Notes under the pieces: model-generated
The model's database searches: none
The model's input: the letters and a program-made list of their open reading frames with translations, nothing else
Told to the model about the DNA's origin: nothing
Translations under genes and position numbers: made by a program
In this document: piece after piece, positions 47,019 to 59,829 of the stretch
Position numbering within the stretch: position 1 is the first letter of the stretch
How the letters are laid out: each line of letters begins with the position of its first letter
Source of the DNA: Epiperipatus broadwayi
Taxonomy: Eukaryota; Onychophora; Udeonychophora; Euonychophora; Peripatidae
Assembly (NCBI GenBank): GCA_028023455.1
Contig: JAQFVV010000050.1
Span: 2,498,411 to 2,562,410, forward strand
Length of the DNA: 64,000 bases
Reading direction: 5' to 3'

Positions 47019-49537
47019 CTGTAATTAAACACTCACCCAGAAGTGTTTTATTATAGGTCAATCAAAAACAAGATTGAATGGATTAGACCAATACCATATG
47101 GTGGGAATTTCTAATTGCCCTTTTCTATTTTCTCCTTTAGAAAAGCATTGTTGGATATCACCTAACAGTTAGATGGATAGATGATTGGCTATGGGTTAAT
47201 ACTATCTAGTTTTACCAAAAATTGTATTCAAAAACCTTTGTTTTGGCATGGCACATTAATGCATTAACTATTAAGTTATAGGGTCTTCCGTGCATATATG
47301 AATGTGTGTGTATATATATAATTATGGATACCTCATTATTTTGATATATAATAAATTCATAAAAAATTGAACAAAGGTCTTTTGTGGTATGAGGCAGTGA
47401 TGTGCTTTATATTAAACTATAGAATTTTATGTGCATATATGAATAAGTGAGTGTTTGTAATGATCAATGATGTCATTATTTTAATACACAATCATGAACA
47501 TGTGCATTAATACACATTACTAGTGCCCTATTTATTATGTATATGTATATATGTGAGTATGGCAAGAAATATGTATTAGATACATAATGGTAGGATTGCA
47601 GAGCAAATACTAAAATGAGGCTGACGTTATTTTATAAATCCCTCTTAACATTGCTTTTACAGCAGATGGGGTGAAATCTCGTGGCACAGCATATATTTCA
47701 TTGCAATGCATTAAATACCATTCCATAACTTCTTACAAAGTTGATAGAAATTATTTACATCTCACTTAAAGCTGAGGTATATGAAGATAACTATGTCCTC
47801 CTGTTGGATATTTTGTATTATTGTATAACACTTAATTATTTATATATATAAAGTTTTATTTCTCTTCGTCTAGTTATTAAAAAGTTTCTATTACTTAAAA
47901 TCTATTTGCTCTCCTTACTAACTAACTGTTAAGAGTTCACTTAAGAAGAATAGAAAAAGCAAAAATTCAAAGCTTGAAAATTTCTGACAAATATACACTT
48001 AAAAATTAAGAAATTAAAGTGTTGTTATAGTAGGGATTTCTTTAATGGTGTTATCAACTTTTATTATATCACTAATTAAACCTGGAAAACATTTGGTAAA
48101 TGATTCTTTTCCACCTTTGTTAACAATTTTATTGTGATAGTGCCAGGTCCGATGTGGTTCAAAGTCAAACAATTCAGATATTTTAATTTTTTCCCAAAGT
48201 CCGTTTTAACTACGTTCAATACTTTATGAATATCATAATTTATAACAACAAATTGTATAAATTTCTTTAAATAAATTAAAGACATTTTTTTCATATTTTT
48301 AAATTAATATATATTTAGATATACACAGGATATCATAAGTCTGAAAGCTTTCTTATTTATTATGAAGTTCTGATTTGATAACACATTATATAAGTTTGAT
48401 TTTTACATTATAAGTATTTGGTATTGTAAGAATTAATTAAGTGCTTTTAACAGAATTAAAAATAAATATGCCTATGTCAATACACATTTTTAATATATTT
48501 TAACCGTTCTTACATATGATCTGAGATTTGGAGGCTCAAAAGAAAAGCGGTACAAAAGTCTATGTGTTAGGAGATTGATTTTACCAAATTCTTACATAAG
48601 GATTATTGCCTAATTCTGAAACCTGCTCCTAGCAAAGAATTTGTTTATCCACACATATATTAAAACATTTTTATATATTTATAAATAGAATTATTTTATT
48701 AGTAGCATTAAAACAAGTCAATCTATATACATCAAATTTATATTAGTTTCTATTTAACAAATTATTTTGAATTATTCTATAACATCAACGTCAAAAAAGT
48801 TACTTGGTAATTTACAATTACAGGATTTTTGAAAAAAAAAAAAAAACATTTCAAAAATCCCTTTAAGCACGTGGACGCTGAGATAAGAAAAGCTTAGAAT
48901 TTACGCGTTTTAAATTAAGCTTAACATCCAAGCGCTTGAAAGTCAATTTACATTAGTATAAGAAAAATTTCTACTTCAGATAATTACATTATAAAAATCT
49001 CTTTACTAATTATGAATACATATTATAGCTTAAAAAAAAATACACACAAAAAAGTATTCAATCACAAACACATTGGGGGGGGGGGGGTTTGTTATAATTT
49101 TATTCTTTATTGGTGCCTGTTAATTCCAAGGTGACTTTCATTATTTAATAATAATTCTCAAATGAGAATTTTTCTAGTTTATTCTGGTATATAGTAAATG
49201 TGATAAGTGATTTAGCTTTGGCGATGTTATCCTTATATCCTTTATAATTAAAATATCTAATGGAATATATCTTATAAACTGGATAAGATAATCTTAAAAA
49301 ATATAGTACATCATAAAATAACCCTCCAATAATCTTGCCTATATCCTACTTACAGTCAATCCATGGGACTTCTCCCATCAAGGATTATGGAATGTATACT
49401 GCAGCAAAGAGTTAATGTTGTTCTTCCACATTGCTATGGACATTTACTCGTTGTACTAATATTTTATGCTCAATGCTGTTTTCAATCATGTACACATTCT
49501 AATTTTTTTTCTTCTAGATATTCATATCTTTATTGTA
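47019..49537. other. Unassigned sequence
   Basis: No recognised gene. The 72-codon ORF at 48,076-48,294 (-) lacks motifs. TTCTTACATATGATCTGAGATTTGG at 48,508 faintly resembles the RTE 'LTYGSETW' region, but the context is absent. A G13 run lies at 49,075-49,087. Confidence 0.4.
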
Positions 49538-49745
49538 TTAAACCACTAAACATCACATGATCACTATTCATTATGCTTAAATAAGCTGTTTATGCATAGG
49601 GAAAGCTCTCTATATAATATCACCACTCAGTGCAAGTCAGAGTAATCAATGGGTGCAGGAAGAAATTTTATGCACAAATCTTCCTGCATCTATTGATTAA
49701 ACTGGCTTGCACTGAGTAGCACTACTATATGGAGAGTTTTGCCTC
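49538..49745. mobile_element. Short foldback copy without hammerhead
   Basis: AAACCACTAAACATCACATG (the distal tail of the family) precedes arms 49,605-49,675 and 49,676-49,743 (CTCTCTATATAATATCACC against GCACTACTATATGGAGAG). The centre is collapsed: the two arms meet at the ATTTTATGCACAAATC box. Confidence 0.7.
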
Positions 49746-50358
49746 TCTGTCTCTTTATTGTAGTTAGCTGTTGATGAAAATTTTTGTCTCTACCAGATTT
49801 CATTACTCCTTTTTAAAAAATGCGTTTTCTTTTTTATTACGTCAGACTTTTTTTGTATTTTGTTGCTAACTGAATTTGTTCATAATTTTGAGCTATCAGG
49901 TGTCATTTTTAGTTTATTTTTTCTGTTCTTACAGTTAGTTCTATGTTTTTCTAAGTTTAAATACATATTAGTACTAAAGTTATTAGTTCTTACAATTTGG
50001 AAAGTACAACAATTTCTATAAAAAAAAAAAAATTAATTAAAATTTACATTTGATCATATAAATTATCTCATTATAACTTATATACATATTTCCTTCACTT
50101 TTATATATATATTTAAATAGAATATATGTTATAATTCATATCTCACTACAACTTATATACATATTTCCTTCACTTTATATATATATATATATACATTAAA
50201 CAAGTTTACATAGTATATATTATAATTCATGGACATTTTTGGAATAGCCTTATGGAATATTAAAATATATAATTATCAATCTTTGTCAAAATAATATTTG
50301 CCTTCATCTGGATAAATCTGTTATTTATTTAATCAATGCAAAGATGGAAGTGCTTAAT
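49746..50358. other. Spacer with ~80-bp tandem duplication
   Basis: ACTTATATACATATTTCCTTCACTTT occurs at 50,078-50,103 and again at 50,150-50,175, each followed by (AT)n and a TATATRTTATAATTCAT block. No gene. Confidence 0.6.
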
Positions 50359-50478
50359 TTTCTACATCTTTTTTTTTTTTTTTAATTTGTCAAAGTGTCG
50401 GCCGGGGTTTACTTCCCCGGGACAACTGCTTGTAAGACAGTTGTGCTAACCACTCGGCCACCAACTTTCCATATCTTT
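50359..50478 (-). mobile_element. tRNA-Val-like SINE or tRNA retropseudogene
   Basis: The minus-strand body 50,372-50,465 folds as a tRNA. The acceptor strand GTTGGTG pairs with GGCCGAC at six of seven positions (two G-T), the A box is TGGCCGAGTGG, the anticodon loop is CTTACAA (anticodon TAC, Val) and the T stem CGGGG/CCCCG has loop AAGTAAA. The body is followed by a short CACTTTGACAAATT and A17. Flanks TTTCTACATCTTT (50,359-50,371) and TTTCCATATCTTT (50,466-50,478) are target duplications with two mismatches. The degraded T loop (normally TTCGAAT) argues against a working tRNA gene. CTTACAAGCA is shared with the SINEs at 11 and 61 kb. Confidence 0.75.
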
Positions 50479-51423
50479 CAAATTATCAGATAATAACTAC
50501 TTTATCTAGTTAAAAACAAATGTTATTTGATCAAACGTTGCATATTTGTGCATTTTTAAGATTCTATACGGTTGATCTTAAAAGGTATATTTTTGCCCAT
50601 GAAAACCTTCACTATATATTATATAAAACTTCTATAAAAAGCATCAGAAATGATTCACATTAATAAGATTATATATATACATACGGGTGATGATAATTGT
50701 TTACTTTTAATCTAACTTTATACAATAAAATCGCTAAGTTCTTAATATGTAAACGAGTTTCCGTTCTCCTGTCTTTTTTGTCAATAAAATATTATCAGAT
50801 ATATCACCTATCTTATGATATTACTTATTGGTTAATACTTCTTTATAAAACTGAAAATAATTTATAGTGTGAATATTTGACTCCGATCGAAGCTTAGGTT
50901 TTTCAATTTCAATGAACATTCTTTTCTATCCACGTGACTCTTGAGATTTCATTAAACTAATACTCTCTAAATTTGGCAATGGGGGCATATAGTGAATAAA
51001 AGTTAATACACATTATTACCTTAGACATCTCTTTTGCTGCTGGTATTTCATTAAACAGATACTGTATTCCTTTTCAAAAAAAAACCTGATGGTTAAAATT
51101 TACAATTATGGAAGTATAATACGAAAATATACAGATCATACCATCTTAAATTGTGATATTTGATAATCTTAGTCATAGAAAAATAAAGTATCACATTAAA
51201 TATATAGCTATACACATATTACTTTCAGTGCTCATATGTCTTATGAACTTTTTATCAATAACTATTAGGAGTTTTTTAAATCGAAATAGTATTCATAAAG
51301 TTTGACTTTTTTTTTTAAAAAAAAATCTATTAACAGTTCAGTATATATAGTGCAAAAGAAGTTAAAATTAATATCACACGATCACCAACTCTTATCCTAT
51401 CACATAATTGTTTATAAACAAGG
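50479..51423. other. Unassigned AT-rich sequence
   Basis: No recognised gene or element. Confidence 0.4.
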
Positions 51424-51517
51424 CAAAACTCTCCATACAGTAGTGCCACCCTGTGCCAAACAGAGTAATCAGTGAATGCCAGAAGGTTTGTGCATAAAAT
51501 CCCTATCTAATGCCTAC

Positions 51518-51551
51518 TCATCCAATATCCCAGACTAGTTTCTGGCTTGTG
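51518..51551 (-). ncRNA. Truncated hammerhead (3' half only)
   Basis: The minus strand keeps GCCACAAGCCAGAAAC, TAGTC, TGGGA and TATTGGAT but lacks CTGATGA, so it cannot form the catalytic core. A similar truncation occurs at 58,588-58,621. Confidence 0.6.
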
Positions 51552-51873
51552 GCACTACTGTATGGAGAGTTTTGCCTTGTTTATAAACAATTATGCGCTA
51601 GTATAAGAGATGGTAATCATGTGATGCTTAATGGTTTAACACCATTCCTGCCTAATAGGATAGTGGTGGCTATGATTGTTAAAGAGCCAAAGACACCAAA
51701 ATGTATGGGTGCTGAACTGAGTTCAGACCCACAGGACTATAAGCTATTGAGCTTAAATTGAAAATATTATTGTCTTTTCAATTTCATTCTCATAGTTTTA
51801 TTGTTAAGTAGAGATGAAAGGTGGTTGTTGGAGGGTTGCATTATATCCTAAGATCTAGGCGCAGTATTCTCAG

Positions 51874-51932
51874 ATCCACAGCTCCTCACTGATGAAGGCC
51901 ACAAGCCAGAATCTAGTCTGGGGATATTGGAT
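51874..51932 (+). ncRNA. Hammerhead ribozyme with mutated GAAAC box
   Basis: ATCCAC, AGC, TCCTCA, CTGATGA (51,889-51,895), AGGCCACAAGCCA, GAATC, TA, GTC, TGGGGA, TA, TTGGAT. Inner stem I pairs fully (one T-G) and stem II GGC/GCC is present. GAAAC has changed to GAATC, the same change as at 5,891, which probably abolishes activity and may mark a subfamily. Confidence 0.6.
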
Positions 51933-52022
51933 AAGTAGGCATTAGATAGGGATTTTATGCACAAACCTTCTGGCATCTATTGATTACTCTGGTTGGCACA
52001 GGGTGGCACTACTGTGTGGAGA

Positions 52023-53771
52023 TAGTTTATTTGTAGTTCCACAACTTATGAATATGAGTAGGAATGCAGGTAAACAGTTATATATGAGTTTTATAGACAT
52101 AGAGAAGGCATATGATAGAGTAAATAGAAATAGATTATGGATAAGTTTAGCAAATTTGGGAATGGATGAAGCTTTAATAGATATTATTAAGAAATTATAT
52201 GAAAATAATTATTATATATATCAATTAGAGAATATAGAATCAATTAAAGTTAAAAATGGTGTGGGACTAAGGCAAGAAAGCCCTATGTCACCTATTTTGT
52301 TTGTGTTGTATTTGAGTAAAATAGAAAGAGCAATAGAAAGATTAGGAAGAGGGATAGAGATACCGTTAATAGGTAGTAAGGGGGTATATATTTTGTCAGG
52401 TCTTTTTTTTTGTGGATGATATATTTTTGTGTGCAGAAAAAAGAGAAGATATGGAAGTTATGTTGAGAACATGTGCAAGGGTGGGTAAAGAGATGGGGAT
52501 TAAATTTAGTGAAGAAAAATCAAATATAATGATGGTTAATACTGGGGAAAAAGAAGATGTCGAATTTTTATTTGGGAGATATTAAGTTAAGTGTGGTGAA
52601 TAGATATAGTTATTTGGGAATTATTTTAAGTAATCAGAAAAATTATTTGGATGAATGGGAGAAAAAATTGATAAATGAAGCAAAGAAAAGAAAGGGATTG
52701 ATAAAGAAATTAACAGTGTTTTCATATAATAAATATGATGTAGCTAGAATTATATGGAAAGGAGTTGCAGTAGCAGGGTTAACATATGGTAATGATGCAT
52801 TATATGTTAGTAAAAAATATTAGATTACTTAGAAAAAGCTCAAAGGGAGGTAGGAAGACATGCATTGGATGCAGAAGTATGGACAGCAAGGGAGGCAATT
52901 CAAAAAGAAATGGGATGGTCAAGTTTTCATATGAGAGATGCAAAAAGAAAAATGAAAATGTTTGGAAGATTGCAGTTTATGGATAATAAAAGAATATCTA
53001 AAATAGTATTCAATTGGGTTATGAGTAAAGGGCAGGTAACAAGATGGGTGAGAAAGGTAATGTGGTATGCAAAAGATTACAAAGATGGGATGATTGTGTC
53101 AAGAGGATTATTGAGTGTTATAGTAGTAAGGAATGGGATAAAAAAAATAAATTTATTAATAAAGACTAGGGAGTTAGAGAGATGGAAAAATAGTATGGAG
53201 AGTAAAAAGAGCTTAAATATATATATATAGAAATAAACATAATATTAGGAGTAAAAAGAGCTTAAATATATATATATAGAAATAAACAGAATATTAGGTG
53301 TGAGTTAATATATGATAATAGTAAGGAAAGTAGTTTATTGTTTAAGGCTCGAATGGGATCTTTAGCTACAAAAGAATATACATGTAAATGGAAAAAATAT
53401 GGGTGATTTATTTTGTAAATTATGTAAGGAAGGAATAGAAAATATTAGGCATTTGTTAATTGAATGTAAATGTTTGAAAACAGAAAGGGTACATATAATG
53501 AAGTTGTGGAAAAATAAATATGAAAGGAGTGATTATACAGAAAGTGAATTATTGGTTTTTATGCTGGGCTTGGGAAAAGATAAGGGGGATTTAGATATAA
53601 AGGTTATAGAGTTGACAAAGATTATGTTGTGAAAATGGGATAGAGCAGATTATGGGTAAATTTAGAGTGGGCAATGTAAAATAAAGTGGCTAACAGGTTT
53701 ATCTGGGCATAATTGCTGAGATATTCTTGACTGCATTTAAGGAGAAGCCATAATACATCACATCACATCCT
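52023..53771 (+). pseudogene. LINE with reverse transcriptase and C-terminal CCHC finger, frameshifted
   Basis: A run of plus-strand ORFs in shifting frames (52,003-52,419; 52,557-52,823; 52,865-53,230; 53,399-53,632) reads as one ORF2. RT motif A is FIDIEKAYDRVN. The RQGCP-like region reads LRQESPMSPILF, and motif C is FVDD (just past a T9 run at about 52,402 that shifts the frame). The thumb block is YSYLGIIL, and HALDAEVWTAREAI follows. A C-terminal CKLCKEGIENIRHLLIEC gives Cys-x2-Cys-x8-His-x4-Cys. The N-terminal endonuclease is missing because a foldback replaces the 5' side. A 51-bp in-frame duplication (KKSLNIYI) lies at 53,201-53,290. The 3' end is a CATCA tandem. It is not the RTE family at 41 and 59 kb. 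Clade uncertain. Confidence 0.8.
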
Positions 53772-56700
53772 TGTTTAAAATTAATATCATGTATGGTCAA
53801 TCTTTAACTGAGTTTAAAGATTATATCTGGATTAATATTAATACTATCCAGCCTAATAAAGACTTATTAATAACATTTATATATTTAATAACAAAAGATA
53901 ATAATTCATCGTTGGGTTGTACACAAGTTGTACTTTGTAGAAAAAATCATAAAAGATTATCATTCAATTATAATTAGAGTTACACATAACTATCCTCACC
54001 ACCAAAAAACTTCAGACAAATATAAAGTGGTATTTGATTAATGAAATTTGTATTGGATATGCATTTAAATAAACGTAATGACCGCTCTTCTTATCATTGG
54101 TCTGATATTATCTTACTTACCACATGGAGTATTTGATCAATCATTTTTACAGTTATCATGGTATAAGCAATTATGCTATTTGGTATATCCAATGATTTTC
54201 AAAAGATTAAAGGTGTTTGCTATTCACTTATATAGTATTATAAACTATTACATAGACATCAAACCTTATATAACATTTGAAGATATGTATAATGGAAATA
54301 AGAAAAAGATATCAAAAGGAAAATATAAAAATGAGAGAACAAAGAAGAGACCATATTATCATTGAAAGAACTAAAGTATGTTAAAAGAGATGATAGTAGA
54401 CAAACTCTTAATGATTTAAATTGGGTCAGAAAAATAGTCATAAGACTTATAAAAGGAATGAATGTAAAGATGGTTGAAATAGGGAAATCTTCATTAAGCA
54501 GATGGATAATAATTCAAAATGATGATAATTTACCATAGAATTGTAAACGTAATGAAAAGCCTAAATAATTAGATAAGCATGTTGATTCATTTTCAAAATT
54601 TTTGAATATATTTGAATATTTCAAGACAGAAATACATAACATATGTCAATGGTGAATGATATATTACCATAGTTCAAAAAATAGTGTTCCTCAAAGAAGA
54701 AAGCCCTATTAATCTGAAAAACTGTCTGCAGTTAAAATCTGGTAATATTTGATTTATCATGCTTACAAAAATGGTTCTGAACACCAAAACTCACCTTTGA
54801 ATCCAGAAGTGGATCATATTTACCATATATAAGCTTGCAACTGGTAAACTAACCTAATGTCATAGCATAATGGTGTGATGTATTTCTGTTTTAAACTTCT
54901 GAAATCAAAGATGAGATCATGAGTTAATATAAGATAGATATATAAGTTTTTAGACCTGCTAATAGATTCAACTTGCACTAAGTCTGTAATGGCTTATATA
55001 TCTATTTATTCATGTAGTAATTAAAATTACCTGCTATTTTATTGATATATTGAGCTTTTCAATGGAATATATGATGTTAGAACTTATAGCATTAATGTTA
55101 ATGTTTTTACCTTAGAGTGAATAAATTTTCAATTTCTGATAATTGACCAAAATATCTCCAAAATTTGTGGGTGAATATATTATGATGATGGATCCAATAA
55201 ATGTATTCAAACAAAAGATAATACCATAATGGATATTGTGATTATGATATTGAACATTCTTTTTAGAAAGGCAAGTAAGCTTACCATTATGTATCAGTGA
55301 ATATGAAACTGTTTTTGACACTTCCTATGTGTCTTTTTCAACATAGCTACTGTCAAATTAATTACATATATACCTTCCATAATTATTTGTTCTGAAAGCT
55401 TTTTGAATTTATTGGTGTTTATTAGTCAGTAATTTAGTGCTTATATATCTTACATCTTTCATATTTTTCTATGACTGCTGAATTTTGGATAAATATGATC
55501 AAAATTCCAGTGATCATCAATGTATTTATTTTGGATTGATCTATGACCATATCCTTTTATTTTGTACTATAGATACCAATGGGTTTATTGAATATAAATA
55601 GTATATTCAAGTCCTAATTTGTAATCAATATAAATTATATCTTGGTATACTTTTAACACCATGAAATTTTGCTTCTCTTTAATTTTTACCTCAGCTCAGT
55701 TAACAACTGTTTTAGGAATTGAATCCATAACGTAAACTTTTATATATTTAATACTTCATTTACTTTTCGTATCGATTCCCATACTATATAACCAAACTTT
55801 TAAAGTCATCACGTTACATGTCACTAAATATTTTTCTATTACCCTCTTCCCCCACACACTCACATTTGTAAATATTATAGTTTTATTTCCATCTTGTAAT
55901 TTCTATTTTGTATTTTGAATACTGGAAATGTCTTTAAGAACTTCAGAAAATATTTGTTGAAAGAGAATTGCGATATACACCAATAGATCTCTTATTTCTA
56001 ATCATGAACATTGATTTTACCATTTATTTTTTAAATATTTTATTGTCATAGAATTTTGCAAAAGCAAACCTATTACATTTATTTCCACTAAAAATTCAAT
56101 TTATTTTAATATTAATACTGGTTTCTTGTGTAGGTATGTATATTTCTTCTTTCAGCTAACATTATGCTTTCATGAAATAATGTCATCATTTAACATTGCT
56201 AGAAATAATTACTCTTTCTCTCAATATATATTAATAAATTATATTCATTTTTGTTTGTGTGAATAGTACAACAATAACTTGGTAACTTTTAATTGAGATA
56301 AATATTTTACAGTACAGAAAGAATATTTAATAGGCTTAGTTTTGCATTAAGCCAAATCTTAAAAGTCAATATCGATATCACTTCCTATGTTAGGTAAAGT
56401 ATAGTTTAATTCTAATTAATTTTCTTTTGGATGTTTGTATTTGTTTTTGGATTCAACTGCAGCAACAAAATGAATATACACATTTTTAATTTTCGAAAAT
56501 TCCCCAAGCCTCTTTCATCTGTCTTCATATCCATATCTCCATATTCAAATCGATTATAACACAATCTTGATTATTTTATATTTCAGACAAAAAATCCTCT
56601 TCCTTTTCTTGACAATTTTGTTTGGGCATAAACTTAAATTTTTCGAATTTGATATCTTCTATAATATGAGTAACTAATCTTTTTTTTAAAAAAAAACAAA

Positions 56701-57497
56701 GAATCATAATTCAATGCTAATTTTTACAGTGAAATAACATATTGGTTGATAAACAATCTAAATTTACAATTTTAAACCCCAAAAAATAATCGTCAATGAC
56801 AGCAAATATGCATTGTCTGGTGTCCTATGTCAAACAAACCTGTTCTCAAGAAAAATTCAGATCAAACCCAGTCCAATAGGAAAGACAATTAAGCTCCATA
56901 TTGCTGCATGAATATCCGGTGATGCCAGTATACTATATCTAAGCTTACACCTTTTGAGCATATTGTGGAAGAAGTTCACAGTGTTCTTTGGTTGGGTTAA
57001 AGATGATCTTACATCTTAACATTAGAAATTCCATTGTTATACTTTTTATTTATAATAAATGGCATGCAACATGTGCTTTCAATAATTCTGTCCTTGATAA
57101 TAAATTGTATTTTCATTTTTTAAATTAATAGTGTTTTCATCTTTTCTTTCAACTTTTACAAAGTAGGATAATGTCCCATTAAATGTTAGATAGTTCTTAT
57201 TCAATATAAGTAGGGTTACTTGAAAGTAATATATTGTTATAGATAAAAAATAAAAATACATCATCAAATGGCAGTCAATTAGTGGTTTCTCAGCTCCTCC
57301 CTGTTTTTATTTGTGGCCATGTCTGATAACTTGCAGCCTTAGTTTCATCTGCCATTACTAATATATATATATAATTATAACTATTTTTTTAAAATCTCTA
57401 TAAATGAAATGGGAGTAAATATCTCCCATTGTGTTATGCGACATCAAAAACAATGATCACCAATTTCTATGCTTACACAAGCTGTTATTAGTAATAG
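53772..57497. other. Unassigned AT-rich sequence (3.7 kb)
   Basis: No recognised gene. A series of short plus-strand ORFs at 53,771-54,560 (including 54,078-54,365) and a minus frame at 56,820-57,000 show slightly protein-like runs but no motif I can assign. They might be very old transposon remnants. Confidence 0.4.
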
Positions 57498-57578
57498 AAA
57501 CTCTCCATACAATAGTACCTTCTTGCAACCATGGATTACTAAGGCTTGCACTGGATGGCACTTCTGTATGGAGAGTTT
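57498..57578. mobile_element. Minimal foldback copy (81 bp)
   Basis: AAACTCTCCATACAATAGT (57,498) and its counterpart ACTTCTGTATGGAGAGTTT (to 57,577) flank the paired boxes CTTGCAACCATGGATTACT and GGCTTGCACTGGATGG. Only the terminal section of the family remains, so termini alone appear sufficient for persistence or mobility. Confidence 0.7.
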
Positions 57579-58485
57579 ACTCCTACAAAAGCAAAGAAAG
57601 ACAAAATGAAACTACTTTGTCTTTAAGCTCTGTTGTTATACATACAAAGAATAATCATTCACAAACAGTCACACATTTTCCGGTCTTGAAAAAATTCATG
57701 TTTCAAATACAAACAATCAGCCGTCTGAGAAAAACAAATATGGCGTTTCTTTGATTTTAAAGTAAAAGATAAAAATCTAATAAAGCCATTCTGGCTGATT
57801 TATATTGATGAGCAATTTCCTATGGTTTATTTAACTATATGAATCATCAAATGCCAACTAAGGGACTCCAGTCCAGTCCAGGCCATTCAGTCTACTTGAA
57901 GACTGAACTTAAGAGCAGTGTTGTTCTGATACAATGCCAATGAAGAAAATGCTAATTAAAATTGTTTCCACCATAACATAAATAGTCATATCTTTGCTGA
58001 CTCTTTTACACTAATATGATGATTTTATCTAGAAAAAATTAGCTGCTATATGTGGTTAGGCAGCAAAAAACCACACCAGCTAAAATATCATGACAAATGC
58101 AATCAGATCCGGAAACAAACATTGAAGTTTGCCAAAACTAGCCATTGTCTGTCTTAATAATGTTGGCAAGAAAATTCAAAATTACCTGAATTTTAAAAGT
58201 ATTAGTAAAATTGTTCTTGTTTACAAATCCATATTTAAAGGAAATGCTCTTAACATACTTTAGAAGCTTTAAAAGGTCTGAAGCTACTATTAATAGTAGT
58301 GACAATAATGCAGGTAACCAAAGACTGGAAGTAATTATTTTGTTTTTTATTCTTTTGAAGGGTCATTTGGGAGCATAATTGTACTACATAATAATACTTT
58401 TCTAATGAACAGTATTGTTAAACCATGTGCAAAATATTACAAAATTGCATGAATTCATTGCAGATTAAATGAGAACTTGAAAATT
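57579..58485. other. Unassigned sequence
   Basis: No recognised gene. 57,830-58,150 is less AT-rich and could be an old repeat. Confidence 0.4.
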
Positions 58486-58488
58486 AAA

Positions 58489-58724
58489 CAAGGCAAAACT
58501 CTCCATACAATAGTGCCACCCTGTGCCAACCAGAATAAGAAATGGATGCCAAAAGTCTTGTACATAAAATCCCCATCTAGTGCCTACTCATCCAATATCC
58601 CCAGACTAGTTTCTGGCATGTGGCATTCTGGCATCCATTGATTACTCTGGTTGGCAATCCTTGTTTAATAACAATTATGTGCCAGTATAAGAGATGGTGA
58701 TCATGTGATGTTTAGTGGTTTAAC
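58489..58724. mobile_element. Foldback copy with truncated hammerhead
   Basis: It starts AAACAAGGCAAAACTCTCC and reads through GTGCCACCCTGTGCCAACC and GTGCCTACTCATCC into the antisense hammerhead half (58,588-58,621). It then jumps to TTCTGGCATCCATTGATTAC, TTGTTTAATAACAATTATG and ATCATGTGATGTTTAGTGG. The CTGATGA half is absent, as at 51.5 kb. Confidence 0.7.
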
Positions 58725-59829
58725 TTGAAAATTGTTAAAACATTAATAGATTTTGAAATATTCAGACTTGACTGAATTCAATAACAAAGATAACTGATAC
58801 TCTGTTAAGAACTGCATGAAAGAGAAATGGTGCAAAAAGCGGGAAATTATCAGTATATTTTCTACTAAGATAAGAGAATATATGAAAAAAAACAATGTAA
58901 TTTTTTTCAAAATGATCCATTAAAAAGGATTTAATTTTTAGGGTTTAATAAAATGATACAGAAAAGTGTTCACAATGACATAAGCAAATATAATTGTGAA
59001 TTGGCAAAAAAAGCTATTAGGTGAGAATAATAAATGTCTCCATTTTAAAAACATCTTAGTATTGAAGGTTAGTTATTTCTACAATAAGAAGAAATGATGA
59101 AACTATTATTAAAAAGGAAATCATAAAATGTGTAGAAGGATTCTATAAAAATCAAGAAAGCAAAGCATCTCCTACAGTTATTACATCTGAATTGCCCAGC
59201 ATTTTAAATGAAGAAGTGAGACATGCAACTAGATCTTTGATGAGAGGAAAGGTTTCAAGAAATCATGTAAATGTTATTGTCATCTAAAAAGTAGCAGGTG
59301 AAAAAAAAATTATATAGCAAATGACTCAAGGATAAAGATGTACCAGAGGATTAGAAGAATGGTATAGTAGTATTGATAATAAAGAAAATTGATAAAATAG
59401 AACTGACTAACCATCTTCTATCAATTGTATACAAAATCTTTATTAAGGCTATTGCAATTTATCTCCAGCAATCTTTGACTTCTATCTATCCAAAAGAACA
59501 AGCTGGACATAAAAGTTATTTTAGAACAATGGATCTCATTGAAATATTGACAGAAGTTATAGAAAGGTCTAATGAATATGATTTGTCATTATGTTTTGGG
59601 TTTGTTAATTATAAGGCACTTGATTCTATAAGAATTTTAACAGTTATTAAAGCATTTGAGTATCAACTATAGATCCAGGATATTTCCATATTTTGAAGAA
59701 TATATATATCAAAATGCAACACCAGTAGTTAGATTACAAGCTGATATTAAGATGATTAACATTGAGAAACATGGATGTTAAGATGATTCTATAGCTCGAA
59801 TCTTTTTACAGCAGTTTTTACGATAAAAT

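Larger units (their letters stand above)
51424..52022. mobile_element. Hammerhead-bearing foldback element (599 bp)
   Basis: The outer arms are about 95 bp: CTCTCCATACAGTAGTGCCAC at 51,430 and the complement GTGGCACTACTGTGTGGAGA ending at 52,022. The left arm runs into a truncated antisense hammerhead (51,518-51,551) that stops before the CTGATGA box and jumps to a second end sequence (GGCACTACTGTATGGAGAG, 51,553). The interior then holds ATCATGTGATGCTTAATGG, GGTTGTTGGAGGGTTGC and a sense hammerhead at 51,874-51,932. The 83-codon ORF at 51,510-51,761 spans these repeats and is not a gene. The right end abuts the LINE at 52,023. Confidence 0.75.

Noticed and set aside
48508-48570. Possible RTE fragment (LTYDLRFGG)
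   Set aside because: Single short block with no adjoining RTE sequence or tail.
50372-50465. Functional tRNA-Val gene
   Set aside because: T loop AAGTAAA instead of TTCGAAT, A17 tail and imperfect target duplications point to a retroposed copy.
51510-51761. 83-codon plus-strand ORF
   Set aside because: Composed entirely of foldback repeat sequence.
53771-54560. Series of plus-strand ORFs that could be a decayed transposase or exon
   Set aside because: No catalytic motif, domain order or splice signal that I can defend.
57431-57754. 107-codon plus-strand ORF
   Set aside because: It runs through the 81-bp foldback copy. No motif elsewhere.
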